A stretch of 64,000 bases of DNA from Jacaranda mimosifolia (Eukaryota > Streptophyta > Magnoliopsida > Lamiales > Bignoniaceae). Shown piece after piece: positions 11,945 through 22,299 of the stretch. The stretch's first letter is position 1. Each line of letters begins with the position of its first letter. Where the stretch lies: contig CM032126.1 in assembly GCA_018894105.1 (NCBI GenBank), positions 12,985,001 through 13,049,000 of the forward strand, given 5' to 3'. The position numbers and the translations under genes were made by a program. Under the pieces are notes generated by a model that did not search any database, had not been told where the DNA came from, and worked only from the letters and a program-made list of their open reading frames with translations.

Positions 11945-13150
11945 AAAATGGGCCTTTATGTTGATGGCACTTTGGCCAATACGAGAGCTAAGGTCGGAAT
12001 AATACTGATGACACTAGAATCAGACGAGTTGGAGTGTGCATATCAATTGGGCTTCAAGGCATAAAATAATAAAGTTGAATATGAAGCCTTGTTATTAGTA
12101 ATGAAGATGACTTTGTGCCTTGAAGCTAGAAAAATAGATGTGTATTCATATTCTGAACTGTAACTAAGCAAGCAGTTGGATAATTCAAAAGTTCAAGGAG
12201 AAAGGATGGCTTAACATGCTAAGAGAATTTAAGAGCTCAAAGCTCAATTCGAGTATTTCTAACCCAAATACCTTAAGAAGAGAATGAGAAAGCAGACTTT
12301 TTAGCAAAATTAGCTAGCTTGGTTGTTGACTGTGGAATTCAAAAGATCCATTGAAGAAACTATTTGAGTCGGCAGTATAAACACAAGTCATGGTTACTAG
12401 TAAGAAAGAAGATTGGAAAACACCAATAATTTAGTGTCTTAAAGGAGAAAATTTGGGTTGCTTGGAGACATACTATACAAGAGATCCTTTACCCATCCTT
12501 TGTTACGTTGTATATCAAAAAGAAAAAGGTTATATGTTCTTTGGGAAATACGAGAGGGAGCTTGCAAAAGTCTTTTGCATTTGGTATACTTGATGTTTTT
12601 AGCTAAAGCATTGAGGATAGGATATTTCTAGCCTACTATGAATGACAATGTAGTCACTTTAACCATAAAGTGTTAGAAATGTCAAAAACATGGGCATATT
12701 ATCCATCGATTTACTGAAGCTCTTAATACTATGGAGATCCCATCATTTTTTGCTAGATCGGGAATAGATATTTGTTAGCTTATTTTCTCTAGCATAGGTT
12801 AGAAAAAATTCTTGATAACTGCCATTGGCTGTTTTAGTATATTGGTCGAAGCAAAGCCACTTACCAAGATAACTAAAAAAGAGGTCATGAGATTTTTATT
12901 GAAAAATTTTATTTTCTAGTTTAGGATGCCTAGGTGTTAGTTTCAGGGACACGAAATGCGAAAATGGTGTAAGGATGACGAATAATTCAGCATTTTAGTT
13001 TAGTAGCTCACCCTCAAATCAATGTGCAAGTAAAGGTTACAAATAGAATAATCCTGGGAGGATGAAAGACAAAGATCAAACGTAAAATCAAAAGTCGGGT
13101 AGATGAGCTCCCTAACGTCCTATGGTTGTATCGGACTACACCTCAAACCG
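11945..13150 (+). pseudogene. pol: Second RNase H and integrase remnants (older element)
   Basis: At about 11947-12200 the translation GLYVDGTLANTRAKVGI followed by KVEYEALLLVMKM matches the extra, archaeal-type RNase H of Tat elements. From about 12590 integrase pieces follow: a zinc-finger Cys pair in C.KCQKHGH, GIDIC for the first catalytic Asp, VEAKPLTKITK, and LWLYRTTPQTAN at about 13121-13156. The open frame then ends. All pieces are interrupted. Confidence 0.65.
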
Positions 13151-13356
13151 CTAATGTATAATTGATTTTTATTGAGTATTTTATTCTTCATTTCTTTTAT
13201 ATTATTGGAGCTGGGAATTAATTGATTGTTAGTTGGTCATAGTATTAGTATTGCATCTTTATGACATGCATGTGTTTTCAATAGGGGATATCCATTTTCA
13301 AGTGAAACTCTTGAATTTTTGTCATGCAAGCATTTAGGATTCCATTGTTCAATACA

Positions 13357-13361
13357 TATAT
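13357..13361 (+). repeat. Target site duplication TATAT, left copy
   Basis: TATAT immediately precedes the 5' LTR and is repeated at 24270-24274 immediately after the 3' LTR. Five bases is the normal size for Ty3/gypsy integration. The right flank continues as (TA)n, which weakens the match as stand-alone evidence. Confidence 0.75.
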
Positions 13362-14094
13362 TGATATGGGATGGCCCAAGTGCTTAGGCCCAAACCAACA
13401 AGGCCCAGTATGGGATGGCCCAAAGGCTCAAGCCCAAACTAGCAATGCCCAGTTTGGGCCTTAGGGCCCGTATGTCTCATCGACTTCACTCGACCAGATC
13501 TGCCCAGGCCCAGTTTGGCGCCCAAAGGCCCACGGAATCCATCGACCTAAGTCGACCTGGTCGAGGTCGACTAAGAGGTCGAGAACAGTATAGTACCCTG
13601 CCACCGCATTAAATGCAATGATGGGTGCCACGCCTCTGCATTAATGGCGCATGCCATCCCCCTCACCATCTGACACAGCATGCGCCGCTACAGTGTACTA
13701 TCTTGTCCTTGAAACCTGGAAGGACAGTTAGCTGGAAATATTCAAACAGGGGAAATGACCAATTACCCCTGGCACAAGGGTAAAGGCCCCTGGATGCACG
13801 GAGGGGCTTCCCAGACATTTCCCAGAAGGGAGGAGGATATAAATACCCTCAACCCAAACTCCTAAAGGTACGCACCCATATACACTAAAAAGCCCTTACC
13901 CTGTTGCTCGATTTCTGAGGTTGGCTTCCACTGACTTGATCGTCAGAGGGCCTAAGCGGAGGGCCTCTCGACTAGCCTAACGTTTGCCGTGGTTGCAGGA
14001 TTCTTCCCTAACTTAGTAGGAACACAAACCTCTCTGGTCAAGTTCAACCTAAATTCAAACCCAGATTCTTATCCAGTGGATCGAACCTTTATCA
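13362..14094 (+). repeat. 5' LTR of the younger Tat element
   Basis: It starts TGATATGGGATGG and ends CTTTATCA, with TGAT/ATCA inverted ends. It is 733 bp and aligns along its whole length with 23541-24269. It is rich in GGCCCA and GTCGA words, unlike the AT-rich surroundings. The U3 promoter should lie before the TATAAATA box at 13838-13845. Confidence 0.95.
13838..13845 (+). promoter_or_regulatory. TATA box of the 5' LTR
   Basis: TATAAATA is present here and at 24014-24021 in the 3' LTR. It lies about 250 bp before the LTR end, as expected for the start of retroelement transcription. Confidence 0.6.
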
Positions 14095-14115
14095 TTTGGC
14101 GCCGTCTGTGGGAAA
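14095..14115 (+). other. Primer binding site
   Basis: Directly after the LTR comes TT then TGGCGCCGTCTGTGGGAA. The first nine bases match the complement of the 3' end of plant tRNA-Asp including CCA; the remainder matches only in part, so the priming tRNA is likely but not certain. Confidence 0.65.
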
Positions 14116-14134
14116 TCAGAATCCTCTATCGAAA

Positions 14135-15840
14135 ATGGTGAACACTAGGCAAGCCCCATCTGGAAGAGAAGAAAACCAGAGGTCCAGCTCTCCTCCCCTC
14201 CGACAGGACCCAGAACCAAATGCACAAGGACCCAACGCTCAGCCTGAGCTTGTGGTCACACTCACAATGCCTCAGTTAATGCAGCTCATTAGTGAGCATA
14301 TCTCTGCACAGATTTCAGCCCAACTCTCCGTCACATTAAACAGACAGGCCGTGCAACCGGAGCTGGTAGTTAGTGCTATACCTCAGCCTGCAGTTTCGGA
14401 GAGGGCGCGGCCAAAAGAGCACTCCCAGCAATCGGAGTCACTAAGACACCAACATGGGAGAGAAATGAGTTCGGGTTGCTTTCCTAGGGAAGCAGCCCAT
14501 CCCCCATCGAGAGAGGAGGTAGCAAACTCCGTTTACCATGACGTTCAGCCCCTTCGAGCCCTGCAACATGATAGGGTCGAACGTTCCAGACCAAGGCCAG
14601 GCAGAAGCGTATCCCAGGCAGATCAGCAAGAGTGGGAGGAGGTATCCTACCAGGTGTAACAGCTGAACAAGCACCTGGAGGAGATCTCAAAAAGGAATGC
14701 AGACAGAGCTGTTCAGCCAGTTGGGCCACCAAGGTTCAGGAGGGAGCGATATTCACCGTTTGTTCAGGAGATCATTGACGAGCGTATCGCCGTCGATGCA
14801 AAGATCCCAACAGGACTCCCGAGGTACGATGGCTCCACAGAATCGAACGAGCACCTACTGCAGTTTGAACACATGATGCAGTTGCATGGGCACAACGAGT
14901 ACAACTATGTAAAAATGCTGGTGACCACGTTTCAAGGAGTGGCTTTGGATTGGTTTGTGAAACTAGAACCAATGTCCATCTTCTCCTATGACCAGTTGTG
15001 TGATAAGTTTCTGCATCAGTTTGCGAGCAGGAGGAAAGCGAAACTCCCCCACACCCACCTACATACAGTGAGGTAGGCTAAAGGAGAATCCTTTTAAGAT
15101 TTTTTCACCAAATTCAACATAGAAGTGTTGAAAATCGATAGCCCGAGGATTGAGTTCTTGATTGATGTACTTTTCTTGGGCTTGGGGCACAAAGAGTGCG
15201 CCAACGCCCTGGTGCGCGCACAGCCCAGAACGATGGAGGAGCTCCTCAACCTTGCAGAGAGGTACATGACCCAGGAGGAGATGAATATGATGAAATATGG
15301 CAGCATGGAAGTCGACAAGAAAAAAGGCAAGGAGAAAGATGATAGACAAAATAAGAAGGGACGTCGTTCCCCGATCAAGCGCTTCCATGAGTACACTCCA
15401 TTGAACCTGCCGAGGAGAGAAGTGTTGTTCTCCATTCAACACGACAATCTACTCAAGAAGCCCCAGAAAATCACGGAAACTGAAGCCATGAAGAGGTCAA
15501 AGAAGTACTGCTATTTCCATAAGCAGAAAGGGCATGACACCGAGGAGTGCTTTAACCTGAAGGATGAAATCGAGAGGCTGATCAGGTAAGGCCACTTGAA
15601 AAAGTTCTTCGAAGAGCAAGCTCAAAGAGAGAAGGGTGTGGCCGATCGGACTCCCCGAAGAGAAAGGTCGGACAACCCGAGGGGAGAAGGCAAGGGAAAG
15701 CGACCCGCCCAGGGACCCAACCCGCCCATCAGAGGAATCATTGACATGATCGCAGAGAAACCCACGGGAGGAGATTCCCGAAACGCGAGAAAACAAACAC
15801 AGAAGCAACTCGACTCGACCAGACCGGCCAAAGTCGAGAT
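14135..15840 (+). pseudogene. gag: gag of the younger Tat element, disrupted
   Basis: Gag forms the capsid. The likely start is the Met of MVNTRQAPSG at 14135, shortly after the primer site. The capsid region (about 14700-15300) shows LPRYDGSTESNEHLLQFEHM, ALDWFVKLEP and FLHQFASRRKAKLP. A zinc-knuckle-like CYFHKQKGHDTEEC sits at about 15510-15551, with C-x2-H-x4-H-x4-C spacing. In-frame stops occur near 14657, 15074, 15095 and 15587, each followed by continuing homology, so the protein is broken in at least four places. There is no clear boundary to the protease. Confidence 0.85.
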
Positions 15841-16387
15841 AATTTTTCAGCTGTCAACCAGTACTGAACAAATTTCTTTCACCGATGCAGACCTAGAACA
15901 CATGGAAAACAGAGGAGCGAACCGTAAGATAGATTGCCCAATGGTGGTCGCCTTGGAAATAGCTAATTTCAAGGTCAGAAAAGTGCTAGTCGATAACGGA
16001 AGTTCAGTGAACATCATATTCCTGTCGACTTTGAATAGAATGAAATTGGGACAATTGAAGTTTGATCCGATCAGAACACCCTTGGTCGGATTTGGTGGGT
16101 CTGAGATCATCCCATTAGGATCCATCAATCTCTCCACCACGTTCGAGCAGGGTCAACGCAGCCGAACACTGATGATTAGTTACTTGGTGGTCGATGCCCC
16201 CTTGGCATACAACGTTATCATAGGTCGACCAACCCTCAATGATTTCAGAGCCATTGTGTCCACCTATCATATGAAGATAAAGTTCCCAACCCCAGCCGGA
16301 GTGGATGAGCTTTTATGTAACCTCAAAGGATGCTTGGCGCTATTACACCATTTCTGTCGATTCAACCGACCAGAAGAAATGACCTGA
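15840..16387 (+). pseudogene. pol: Retroelement aspartic protease domain
   Basis: This continues the frame open from 15596. The active-site segment VLVDNGSSVNIIF is at about 15983-16021, the DNGSS form common in plant Tat elements, followed by a flap-like VGFGGSEIIPLGS and the conserved YNVIIGRPTLNDF at about 16210-16248. The protease would cut the gag-pol polyprotein. The frame ends at a TGA at 16385-16387, before RT. Confidence 0.88.
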
Positions 16388-16689
16388 ACTGAAGCCCTCG
16401 GGGGACGCCCCAGTAGCGAAACCCAAGGAGGGACCTTCGTCGAAGAAGAGAAAGTTGGAATACACCAGGGTCGAGCCCGTTGGTGAATTCAAAACAATCA
16501 AGCTCGAGCCTGGGAACCCAAACAAAACCACCAGGATTGGGAGCGAGCTGGGAGATCGATTAGAATGTCTTATGGTCGATTTCCTCCGATGCAACGTTGA
16601 TGTTTTTGCGTGGAAGGCTGCGGATCTTCAAGACATTGACCCCAACATCATTGTCCACCGACTCAAAGTGGATCCAGCCCACAAGTCGG

Positions 16690-17450
16690 TGCGGTAGAAG
16701 AAAAAAACTTTCAATGCTGAGCGAACCCAGATCATCAAGGAGGAGGTTGGTAAACTTTTGGAAGTAGGATATATTGTAGAAATCCAATACCCCTCTTGAC
16801 TTTGTAACGTTGTAATTGTCCCCAAGAATAAGGAAAAATGGAGAATGTGTAATGACTTTACTGATTTGAATAAAGCTTGCCCTAAAATCCTTACCCCTTG
16901 CCTGGTATAGATTTGTTAGTCGATTCCACTACTAGTTGTGAGTTGCTTAGCATGATGGATGCATTCCAAGGGTATTACCAAGTAATTATGGCACCCGAGG
17001 ACAAAGACAAAACAGTGTTTGTCGTCCCCAACGGAGTATATTGCTTCCTGGTTATGTCATTCGGACTTAAAAATGTAGGAGCAACATACTAGAGATTAGT
17101 CAATTTCATGTTCAAAAATGAGATTGGAAAATCGATGGAGGTCTATGTGGATTATATGATCGTAAAAACTGCAAAGGCCGAGGACTATCTAGTTGACCTC
17201 AACCACACTTTTTCCATTCTCAAGGCTTTTGGTATGAAGCTCAATCCCAGCAAGTGCACCTTCGGGGTTCGAGGCGGAAATTTCCTTAGCTATATGGTTA
17301 GTCATAGAGGGATCAAGGCGAACCCGCATAAGATCCAAGCAATTCTGGACATTACCCCACCTCGAACAGTTCGTGAAATCCAACGCCTAGTCAGCAGAGT
17401 TGTGGCCTTGGGCAAATTCATTGCCTGACTGGTGGACAAGAACCTACCTT
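16690..17450 (+). pseudogene. pol: Reverse transcriptase with mutated active site
   Basis: Motifs in order: KEKWRMCNDFTDLNKACP (about 16830-16883), SMMDAFQGYYQVIMAPEDK (about 16948-17004), then FVVPNGVYCFLVMSFGLKN with GATY to about 17089. Next come the catalytic box, reading YVDY instead of YVDD at 17144-17155, and LNPSKCTFGVRGGNFLSYMV. The second catalytic Asp codon is TAT. A one-base frameshift after KACP near 16885-16900 and stops near 17090 and 17428 also disrupt it. Confidence 0.92.
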
Positions 17451-17935
17451 TCTTCAAAATCCTCAGAAATGCCAAAAAGTTCGGATTTAAGTAGGATCAG
17501 CAATGCGATCGGGCCTTGCTAGAGCTCAAGCAATACCTCACTTCGCCACCTATGCTTGCCAAACCTGAGCTGGGAGAAGTGCTCCAGCTATACTTGGCAA
17601 TCTCGTCGGCCTCTATCAGCTCAGTGTTGACGTCGACAAGGGGAGGAACCTCCCATCCGGTATATTACTGCAGCAGGGCTCTTCAGGGGCCTGAACACAA
17701 TTATTTGGAGATCAAGAAGTTCGCGCTAGCCCTTGTGACGTCGGCCAGGAAACTCCGGCCTTACTTTCAGTGTCACACAATACTGGTGCTAACAAATCAG
17801 CCACTAAAGCAAGTGTTGTCGAAGCCTGACACTTCAGATCGGCTCACCAAATGGACCATCGAGCTTGGGGAGTTTGACATCACATTCCAACTGCGGACTG
17901 CCATCAAGGCGCAGGTTCTGGCTGACTTCATCGTC
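17450..17935 (+). pseudogene. pol: RNase H (retroviral position) domain
   Basis: In the frame 17516-18304, LYLAISSASISSVLTS, PVYYCSRALQGPEHNYLEIKK and LVLTNQPLKQVLSKPD match the RNase H domain that follows RT in Ty3/gypsy pol. It would degrade RNA in the RNA-DNA hybrid. The beginning is separated from RT by two stops. Confidence 0.85.
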
Positions 17936-17969
17936 GAGCTACTCGACCTGCCAACGCAGGATATTGAAC

Positions 17970-18365
17970 ACACCTACATGTGGACTTTACACGTCGATGG
18001 GTCCACAATCTCGTCCGAATGTGGGATAGGTATATCTCTCCAATCTCCACTTGCCGAGGAATATGACTTCGCTTTGAAACTCTACTTCTCGGTCACCAAT
18101 AACGAAGTAGAATATGAGGCTCTCATCGCAGGAATGCGTATGGCCACAACCGGCGGTGTCGAGCAGCTTGCTGCATTCACTGATTCTCAGCTGGTGGCAA
18201 AGCAGGTCGAAGGCAACTTCGAGGTGAAAGAGCATAAAATGACGCAGTATCTAGCAGAAGTGCACCAATTGAGGCAAATGTTCAAGAACTTTTCACTAAG
18301 CTAAGTCCCCCGATCCGAAAATGAACGAGCAGACGCGCTCTCGAAGCTCGCCAGCTTGACAAAAG
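17970..18365 (+). pseudogene. pol: Second, archaeal-type RNase H domain
   Basis: LHVDGSTISSECGIGI, NNEVEYEALIAGMRMA, AFTDSQLVAKQV and, after a stop at about 18302-18304, ENERADALSKLAS show a complete second RNase H with its four acidic positions (DGS, E, D, D). A duplicated RNase H of this type is a defining Tat-lineage trait. Apart from the one stop it looks well kept. Confidence 0.88.
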
Positions 18366-19696
18366 GTACCAGACAAAGAACAACAACATTCTTGGTGTCG
18401 GACAAGCCCTGTATCGCTGCCACCGATCAGGGCCTTGTCGGGTGTCTCGAGAGAGTAGGCCTCTCTTGGCAAGACCCAATCAAGGTTTATTTAAGTCGAG
18501 GTACCTTACCCGACGACGACAAGGAGGCCCGCAGACTTAAAGGGTTAGTAGTCAAGTATGCAATCGACGAGCATGGCCAGCTATATCGGAGGTCGTTAGT
18601 CGGACCACCACTCAGATGTTTGGAACCCGACCAAGCAAAAGAAATGCTGCAGGAGATTCATGCTGGCATCTACGACAACCATTCGAGCGGTCGATCCCTG
18701 GCTCATAAGGTCATTCACTACGGATATATTTGGCTGAAGCTGTTGAAAGATTCCGTCGACTTTGCTAAAAAATGCTCATCATGCCAAATCCACTCGAACA
18801 TTCAGCACCAGCCGGCTGCACCGATGATCAACATTAATATCACTTGGCCATTCGACCAGTGGGGAATCGACATCGTCGGGTCGCTCCCGAAGACTTCAGG
18901 CCAGCACAAATTCATTATAGTGGCCATCGAATACTTCACTAAATGGGTGGAAGCCGAAGCAGTCCCAAAAATTACCGACACGGCCATTAAAAGTTTCATT
19001 TGGAATAATATAGTATGTCGATTCGGAGTGCCTAAGTTCCTAATCTATAATAATGACACCTAATTTCAAAGCAAAAACACCAGGAAATGGTGTGAGACCT
19101 TGGGAATTACCCAGCACTTCACGTTGGTGGGAAATCCACAGGCCAATGGTCAGACCGAGGTCATCAACAGAACTGTCCTCGACTACATCAAGAGTCGAAT
19201 AGCGGAAACCTGGGCCAGTTGGGCATATGACCTCCTTAGAGTACTTTAGGCTTACAGAACGATGCCTCGTACAGTCACAGGCCACAGCCTATACGACCTA
19301 GTCTACGGATCTGAGGCGGTAATCCCGTCAGAGCTGATTCAACACACCGCAAGGGTGATCCACTATAACCCGATAACAAATACATCGGAGAGGACACTAG
19401 ATCTAATCATCGTCGATGAGCAACACCATGAAGCTTACAACACAATGCAGCGATATCGCTTAAAGATGGCAGACCGCTATAACAAGACAGTACTACCACG
19501 GAGCTTCAAGGTGGGCGACCTCGTTCTCAAGAAAGTGGAAGTGTCTAAACCTGTCGGAAAACTCAACCCAAAATGGGATGGACCGTACTCGGTGATCAAG
19601 GTGTCAAAAAATAATGCCTACCGACTAGCCGACGCATCAGGACATGAGCTATCGCGACCTTGGAATGCAGTAAACCTGAAGAAATTCTTCGTATAA
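18356..19696 (+). pseudogene. pol: Integrase and pol C-terminus
   Basis: The zinc-binding H-H-C-C region runs through EIHAGIYDNHSSGR, KVIHYGYIW and KKCSSCQIH (about 18655-18795). The DDE core shows WGIDIVGSLP (first Asp), a damaged IYNNDT followed by a stop at about 19061-19063 where the second Asp motif lies, and NGQTEVINRT with the catalytic Glu near 19160. The C-terminal segment FKVGDLVLKKV ... KWDGPYSVIKV leads to a stop at 19694-19696. A further stop lies near 19248. Integrase would insert the cDNA; this copy cannot be made intact. Confidence 0.9.
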
Positions 19697-19785
19697 CCAG
19701 TCATCGATGACCTTTGTGTTACCTAAAGAAATGAGATTATGACATGTCCAAACTGTGTGAAATAGGGCGAATCTTTCTCAAACAA

Positions 19786-20181
19786 GTCGACCCCGTAGTC
19801 AACGAAAGGCTTCACGCCGTCAAGTCGAGGCCTTCGCGCCGAGACCACACAGTCGACCCCGTAGTCGACAAAAGGCTTCATGCCGTCAAGTCGACGCCTT
19901 CGCGCCGAGACCAAACAAGTCGACCCTGTAGTCGACGAAAGGCTTCACACCGTCAAGTCGAGGCCTTTACGCCGAGACCACCCAGTCGACCCTGTAGTCG
20001 ACGAAATGCTTCATGCCGCCAAGTCAAGGCGTTCGCGCCGAGACCACAGAGTCGACCCCGTTGTCGACGAAGCAGGCTTCATGCCGCCAAGTCGAGGCCT
20101 TCGCGCCGAGACCACCCAGTCGACCCCGTAGTCGACGCAATGTTTCACGCCGCCAAGTCGAGGCCTTCGCGCCCAAACCAA
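19786..20181. repeat. 66-bp GTCGAC-rich tandem repeat, seven units
   Basis: Units begin at 19786, 19852, 19919, 19985, 20051 and 20119, with spacings of 66, 67, 66, 66 and 68 bp; the last is followed by a partial, diverged tail. (19786-20118 spans five full units and the sixth runs to about 20181; an internal half-unit gives up to seven copies of the shorter GTCGA core.) Each unit carries GTCGACCC, GTAGTCGAC, a GGCTTCA(C/T)GCCG segment and TTCGCGCCGAGACCA. GTCGAC is a palindrome. The array lies between the end of pol and the end of the antisense gene. Tandem repeats in this position are known from Tat/Ogre elements. Confidence 0.92.
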
Positions 20182-21616
20182 TGACATATTCGTAAAACAG
20201 CCTTCATGGCGCGGAGTCGAACCCTTGAGGCCGACTTAGTTAAAATTGCCAACTACGATTGCGATGACAATAAACTTATCCTACGATCATCAAGGTTCTT
20301 CCAAACTTGAATATCAACTATTATGCTACTGGATTAATTGCAACTTGCTCGACAAGAGCTAAAAATCAAGTCCGAAAAGCACAACCTTCATCCGACGTGA
20401 AACTTGAATGAAAAATACTTACCACATTCGTGGGCATCCATTCGGAAATTCCGACAAGCAGAAAAAAATTTAATGTTTCGCAAGACTCATACGTTTCATC
20501 AATCCAAACAAAATTGCAATCAAAGCAACTCATAACAAAAACAAGAAAAATTATGATCAAAGTCACAATTAAAGAAAGACAAACTAATTGCTTAATCATT
20601 CTAAACCAAAAGCCTCATCGAGGCAACAATCCAACTATCATCGTCAAAGGCCTCATCGAGGCATATACATAAACATTAAAACAAAACAAACAAGAGAACC
20701 AGGCCAAGCTGGAGCTGTCGATCTCTTCGATAGCAGGGGCGAGGGCAAGAGCAGGTGCACGAGTTAGCGCAGCAGATGGTTGGGGCGCAGGCGGGGCCAT
20801 TGACACGGGTACAGCGACAGTCACGGGCAGAGAAGGGCCAGCCGCATCTTGTAAGAACAGCTGCTCAGAGACCGGGAAGAAGGAGGCCACATTGGTTGTT
20901 CCCTCTAATACATCGTAGGCGAGGTCGCCGGCAAACTCAAACTCCCGGGCCACTGCCTTCAGTCTTCTGTCAATTTCAGCCCGTCTTCTCTCTTCGGGCG
21001 TCAGTTCGACCTCCGGGGTGGTTTCGACGACGGGTTCTGCCGCATCGACCTCTTCCTCCGGATACGGACGCAGCTACTCATCAAGAGCATGGCTCATGCT
21101 GGAGCGGTCCTCAACCCGAAGCGCATAGCCCAAAAACTGCATCTGCTGAATCGCCTTTTGAAAAGCATTCCGGGCATCGTCCAAGGCGAGCACAACACTC
21201 GCATCCTGGAAAGCTGGACTCACCACGAACTGCTGCACAGCTTCCCAGCGCACTTCCGGTAATATCCGGGCAAACTCAGCCCTGGCCTCCACCAGACGTT
21301 CACTCCGACCAGTAGCTCGACCAAACTCATAGGCAACTTGCACATCCAACTGCAGCTTCTTTAGCTTCTCGTCCATTTTGGTCCTCTCTTTAACAGCAAG
21401 GAGGACCTGCTCATCTTTCTACTGGAGCTCCTTGGCTCGTTGGTTGACTTGCTTCTCCAGCTCGTTGACCCGCATCTGAGAAGACTCCAGCTGAACCTTC
21501 AAAGTCTTGACATCCCCACCACCCTCCAACTGCTCTCGATCAGCAAGAGCCAACTCGGAGCGGCGATAGAAATGGTAGCCCATCTACCCGACTTGGCACA
21601 TAAGGGTCATTACTTC

Positions 21617-21668
21617 CTGATCGAGAAAAGGGTAAACAAGCAAGAATTAAAAATATAGGAAACCTCAC
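21617..21668 (-). other. Candidate short intron 2 of the antisense gene
   Basis: CACGCCAACATA/gtgagg opens it and a T-rich stretch ending ctcgatcag/GAAGTAATG closes it. Removal keeps the frame between EFAYHANI and EVMTLMCQVG. At 52 bp it is shorter than most plant introns, so this call is weaker than intron 1. Confidence 0.4.
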
Positions 21669-22210
21669 TATGTTGGCGTGGTAGGCAAACTCACAAAGCG
21701 CTGTGGCCTGACTCATATCCAAAAATCTCTTCTGGTCAGCCAGAAACTGACCCGCCATCAGCACTTTCAGAGGATCCATCCCAGTTGGCCCCACTGTATG
21801 CATGCTCGAAGAATTGTGCACAATGGGGCTTGGCTCGGGCCCAAATCGTGGAAAGGGGAACTTCGACAGGGTGAATAGCACATCGTCTCCTCGATCTCCG
21901 AAGAGATCGCTCCCGGTCGGTGGCCTCGACCCTGCTACCTTCCCTTTGCCCTTTCTGGCAGCAGCTTTCTTAGGCAGATGACCGCCCTGCTCGACCATCG
22001 CTCTTTTACCCCGGTTTGCGGGGCTCTCGTTTGCGGCTGCTGTAGCTTGACCGGGCGAAGGAGTTGGTGACGGTGTTGGGAGTGCGGCAATTCGACGTGG
22101 CTCCTCAGAGCCAGAGGCCTCTCGACGAGCAGCGCCGGCAAGGCGCTGCTAGTTCTTTTCTGCTCGGGCCAGCGCCTCAGCTCTCGACCTATTCATGATT
22201 TCTGCACGAT

Positions 22211-22299
22211 CTGCCAAACATCAAAATTAATAGAGATCAAAAGCAAAGAATCATGCACACCATCAAATATAAACAAATACCAAAGCACACTTCATCTAC
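22211..22299 (-). other. Candidate intron 1 of the antisense gene
   Basis: On the minus strand, GATAG/gtagatg begins the intron and tttggcag/ATCGTGCAG ends it. Splicing joins PTDYQI to DRAEIMNRSRAEA in one frame (codon G|AT). Read from the sense strand these sites would not be spliced, so sense genomic RNA would keep the intron. Confidence 0.6.

Larger units (their letters stand above)
7868..13361 (+). mobile_element. Decayed Ty3/gypsy (Tat lineage) retrotransposon, 3' end missing
   Basis: A heavily mutated LTR retrotransposon on the plus strand. In order: a candidate 5' LTR (7868-8360), gag fragments (about 8390-9740), a protease-like stretch (about 9780-10350), reverse transcriptase (about 10700-11300), RNase H (about 11300-11830), a second archaeal-type RNase H (about 11945-12340) and integrase fragments (about 12450-13150). 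Two RNase H domains are characteristic of the Tat lineage. Stops and frameshifts interrupt every domain. The integrase frame fades after about 13150 and the younger element begins at 13362. No matching 3' LTR was found beyond 24269, so the 3' end was probably lost. Confidence 0.8.

Noticed and set aside
19786..20181. CRISPR-like array
   Set aside because: Units are contiguous 66-bp repeats without unique spacers, in a plant retroelement.
20755..21315. 186-codon plus-strand frame in the retroelement
   Set aside because: It is the shadow of the antisense gene; its Pro/Arg/Ser-rich translation shows no retroelement domain, whereas the minus strand gives a coiled coil and coherent protein.
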